Shown here: piece by piece, positions 62,304 to 64,000 of the stretch
Layout of the letters: each line of letters opens with the position of its first letter
Numbering within the stretch: the stretch's first letter is position 1
Assembly: GCF_030676415.1 (NCBI RefSeq)
Contig: NZ_JAUUTW010000003.1
Coordinates: 124,001-188,000, forward strand
Source of the DNA: Peribacillus frigoritolerans
GTDB taxonomy: Bacteria; Bacillota; Bacilli; Bacillales; DSM-1321
Direction of reading: 5' to 3'
Length of the DNA: 64,000 nucleotides
Position numbers and translations under genes: made by a program
Notes under the pieces: model-generated
The model's input: only the letters and a program-made list of their open reading frames with translations
Told to the model about the DNA's origin: nothing
Databases searched by the model: none

Positions 62304-63359
62304 GTGAATAAAATTTTTTTGGGGCTTGTCCTGTTAGGCGTCCCTTTATCAGTCATTGGGTCATTATTGCATTGGCCGAGTGTAATCATGTTCATCGTAT
62401 ATTGCTTAACAATCGTGGCGCTTGCAGGCTTCATGGGCCGGGCCACTGAAAGCTTAGCGATCGTTATGGGACCAAGGATTGGCGGTCTTTTGAATGCAAC
62501 CTTTGGTAATGCAGTAGAATTGATCATATCCATCTTTTCATTAAAGGCGGGGCTTGTGGGTGTCGTGTTGGCGTCTTTGACTGGTTCCGTTTTAGGAAAC
62601 TTATTGTTGGTGGCAGGACTTTCATTCTTTGTCGGAGGGACTAAATACAAACGTCAGAAATTTAATGTATTCGATGCCAGGCATAATGCCGGTCTATTGA
62701 TTTTTGCAGTTATTGTAGCCTTCGTCATTCCGGAAGTATTCACACAAAATATGAGTGAATCAAGCACGATGTCGCTAAGTGTCGGAATTTCCATTATTTT
62801 GATCTTATTATATCTTGCTGCATTATTTTTTAAATTGGTTACCCACCGCGGGGTATATCAGCATACGGAGAAACCCGAGGAACATGAAGGGGAAGTACCA
62901 GAGTGGAGCAGGAAAAAGGCAATGATAATCCTTGCTGCCGCTACATTGGCTGTTGCGTACGTATCGGAAAAACTTGTCCATACGTTCAGCGAAGTAGGGG
63001 AAACCTTCGGATGGTCGGAGTTATTCATCGGTGTCATTATCGTTGCAATCGTAGGTAACGCGGCAGAGCATGCGTCCGCTGTCATAATGGCCTATAAAAA
63101 CAAAATGGATATCGCAGTGGAGATTGCCGTTGGTTCCACGCTTCAAGTAGCGATGTTCGTAGCACCTGTACTCGTACTTATTTCGTTAATGTATCCAACG
63201 CATATGCCGCTTGTTTTCACAATGCCAGAACTGATATCAATGGTTACAGCAGTCTTTTTGATGATCATGATTTCAAATGACGGGGAAACGAACTGGTTTG
63301 AAGGCCTTACCTTATTGGCCGCTTACTTAATTATGGGAATTGGATTTTACTTATTATAA
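62304..63359 (+). CDS. chaA: Calcium/proton exchanger ChaA (YfkE)
   Basis: A 351-aa CaCA superfamily antiporter. The two alpha repeats are GGLLNATFGNAVELIISIFSL and VAIVGNAAEHASAVIMAYKN (quoted in part), with the conserved GNAxE acids that bind Ca2+. Structure and function are known for the B. subtilis YfkE orthologue of the same length, which extrudes calcium in exchange for protons. GTG 62304 has GAGGAG 7 bases upstream; ATG 62253 has none. Confidence 0.93.
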   Translation: MNKIFLGLVLLGVPLSVIGSLLHWPSVIMFIVYCLTIVALAGFMGRATESLAIVMGPRIGGLLNATFGNAVELIISIFSLKAGLVGVVLASLTGSVLGNLLLVAGLSFFVGGTKYKRQKFNVFDARHNAGLLIFAVIVAFVIPEVFTQNMSESSTMSLSVGISIILILLYLAALFFKLVTHRGVYQHTEKPEEHEGEVPEWSRKKAMIILAAATLAVAYVSEKLVHTFSEVGETFGWSELFIGVIIVAIVGNAAEHASAVIMAYKNKMDIAVEIAVGSTLQVAMFVAPVLVLISLMYPTHMPLVFTMPELISMVTAVFLMIMISNDGETNWFEGLTLLAAYLIMGIGFYLL

Positions 63360-63362
63360 GAA

Positions 63363-63400
63363 TGCAGGCCTTCCGATGCGGGAGGTCTTTCTTTTTATAA
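63363..63400 (+). terminator. Terminator after chaA
   Basis: AGGCCTTCC-GATGC-GGGAGGTCT with a T-rich tail. Confidence 0.75.
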
Positions 63401-63409
63401 AATTAAAAA

Positions 63410-63676
63410 ATAAAAACGACTCTGCTCAGGTTAGATTTAGCAGAGTCATTTCTATATTAGTAAATTACCATTCATAAGTTATTCCAAAATTTTTCATCAT
63501 GCTTTTGTAAAAGTTGAGAAAATATTCTAGAGTGTTACACCATCCTTTTACATCAGATTTAAGTATAGACGAATTCGTTTTCTGTCATCCTTTAAAAGGG
63601 TGTCATGGATTGTTCGATAAGCATACCTCCTGAAGGTTTAATAGGTATGAACGATTTCGCCTCCTTTTTATAATGT
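63410..63676 (-). ncRNA. Possible minus-strand transcript of about 265 nt
   Basis: A good promoter (63683-63711) and a terminator (63418-63447, GACTCTGCT-N12-AGCAGAGTC followed on the minus strand by GTTTTTATTTTTT) enclose DNA with a strong AAAAAGGAGG but no start codon at correct spacing. A protein-like stretch, VKGWCNTLEYFLNFYKSMM up to TYEW-stop, ends about 20 bases before the terminator but is out of frame with any start. It is either a regulatory RNA or the remains of a small gene. Confidence 0.4.
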
Positions 63677-63682
63677 AAAATA

Positions 63683-63711
63683 AGTATAACTGATTTAAAT
63701 AGAAAAGTAAA
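63683..63711 (-). promoter_or_regulatory. Sigma-A promoter on the minus strand
   Basis: TTTACT-N17-TATACT read leftward; predicted start near 63676. Confidence 0.6.
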
Positions 63712-63721
63712 TATTCTGAAC

Positions 63722-63738
63722 TTTACAAATTTATTACA
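63722..63738 (-). promoter_or_regulatory. WalR (YycF) box
   Basis: TGTAAT-AAATT-TGTAAA on the minus strand fits TGTWAH-N5-TGTWAH completely. It is centred about 54 bases upstream of the predicted leftward start site and about 100 bases before yfkD. Confidence 0.6.
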
Positions 63739-63829
63739 AAATTGAAATCGGAATGAAATGTATAGAATGTTGGCTAAAAACAAAATCTATAAACAAAATG
63801 ATTGAACCCCTCAAAAGGAGTGCGACAGC

Positions 63830-64000
63830 ATGAGAAGAACTATTCTTATTACGATGATTTCCCTAATTGCCTTCATACAGGCGAATGTAAGTTTTGCAGC
63901 TGATAAACCAGGAGACAAGGCAAGTCCGAATAAGGTGAATATCCCGCCTTCCGTATTGAATATTGCAAAGGAGAATACGTATCCGAACCCGACCCAGGAT
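63830..64000 (+). CDS. yfkD: YfkD family protein (N-terminal part)
   Basis: The first 57 codons of a gene that continues past the right edge. MRRTILITMISLIAFIQAN starts a signal peptide ending near VSFAA, followed by KVNIPPSVLNIAKENTYPNP, which matches the mature start of YfkD. This exported protein of unknown function is found in spore-formers and follows chaA/yfkE in B. subtilis. AAAGGAG lies 9 bases before the ATG. Confidence 0.85.
   Translation, partial: MRRTILITMISLIAFIQANVSFAADKPGDKASPNKVNIPPSVLNIAKENTYPNPTQD

Noticed and set aside
63592..63783. 63-codon minus-strand open frame before yfkD
   Set aside because: Its first half would cover the promoter and ribosome binding site of the predicted leftward transcript, and there is no site before its start.

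Overview
The window looks like ordinary chromosome of a Gram-positive, spore-forming Bacillaceae bacterium, probably close to Peribacillus/Bacillus simplex. That placement is my inference from protein resemblance and gene content, not from a search. Supporting signs are strong AGGAGG-type ribosome binding sites, TTG and GTG starts, sigma-B, CcpA (cre), TnrA/GlnR, Fur and WalR-type sites matching Bacillus consensus sequences, and many orthologues of Bacillus subtilis yf-region genes (yfmL, yfkM, yfkK, yfkI, yfkH, yfkF, yfkE/chaA, yfkD). I see no rRNA, tRNA, CRISPR array, prophage or intact insertion sequence.

Layout. 1-4.1 kb: start of a nitroreductase facing left, a palindrome-rich control region with a Fur box, then a heterodimeric ABC exporter. 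4.4-8.9 kb: CstA/YbdD pyruvate uptake and the AmtB/PII ammonium module with TnrA-type sites. 9-17 kb: a LytTR regulator beside an acetyl-CoA hydrolase/CoA-transferase, an AI-2E family membrane protein, succinate-semialdehyde dehydrogenase, a C4-dicarboxylate transporter and PanE. 17-24 kb: a LysM-3D cell wall protein, an M20 peptidase, a sigma-B stress gene, a truncated YdbS-like gene, DacC, a decayed HAD hydrolase gene, a nucleoside-kinase-like protein and BluB. 24-31 kb: sigL (sigma-54) followed by two sigma-54 promoters driving an omega-aminotransferase/aldehyde dehydrogenase pair and a second aldehyde dehydrogenase, with palindromic activator sites but no activator gene in view. 31-40 kb: molybdopterin oxidoreductase, PutP, histidine kinase, YfmL helicase, EamA exporter, methionine gamma-lyase and a TspO-related protein. 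40-42.5 kb: an FMN-riboswitch ribE-ribB-ribH operon lacking ribD and ribA. 42.5-51 kb: NrnB, KhtTU, an unusual recombinase, MreBH, an AbrB-family membrane protein and several gene remnants. 51-64 kb: MotPS, ComFB, YfkM, methionine aminopeptidase, MoeA/MobB, yfk genes, PfeT and ChaA.

Much of the content is transport and catabolism of small carbon and nitrogen compounds, under CcpA, TnrA/GlnR and sigma-54 control, plus cation homeostasis (KhtTU, PfeT, ChaA). MoeA and MobB would supply cofactor to the molybdopterin oxidoreductase.

I did not find a clearly new defence or mobile system. The best leads are the sigma-54 promoter pair with shared palindromes and no local activator, a WalR-box promoter and terminator bracketing about 265 nt without a convincing gene next to yfkD, the gene-poor riboflavin operon, a recombinase lacking its first catalytic arginine, two tandem-repeat arrays, and several decaying genes.
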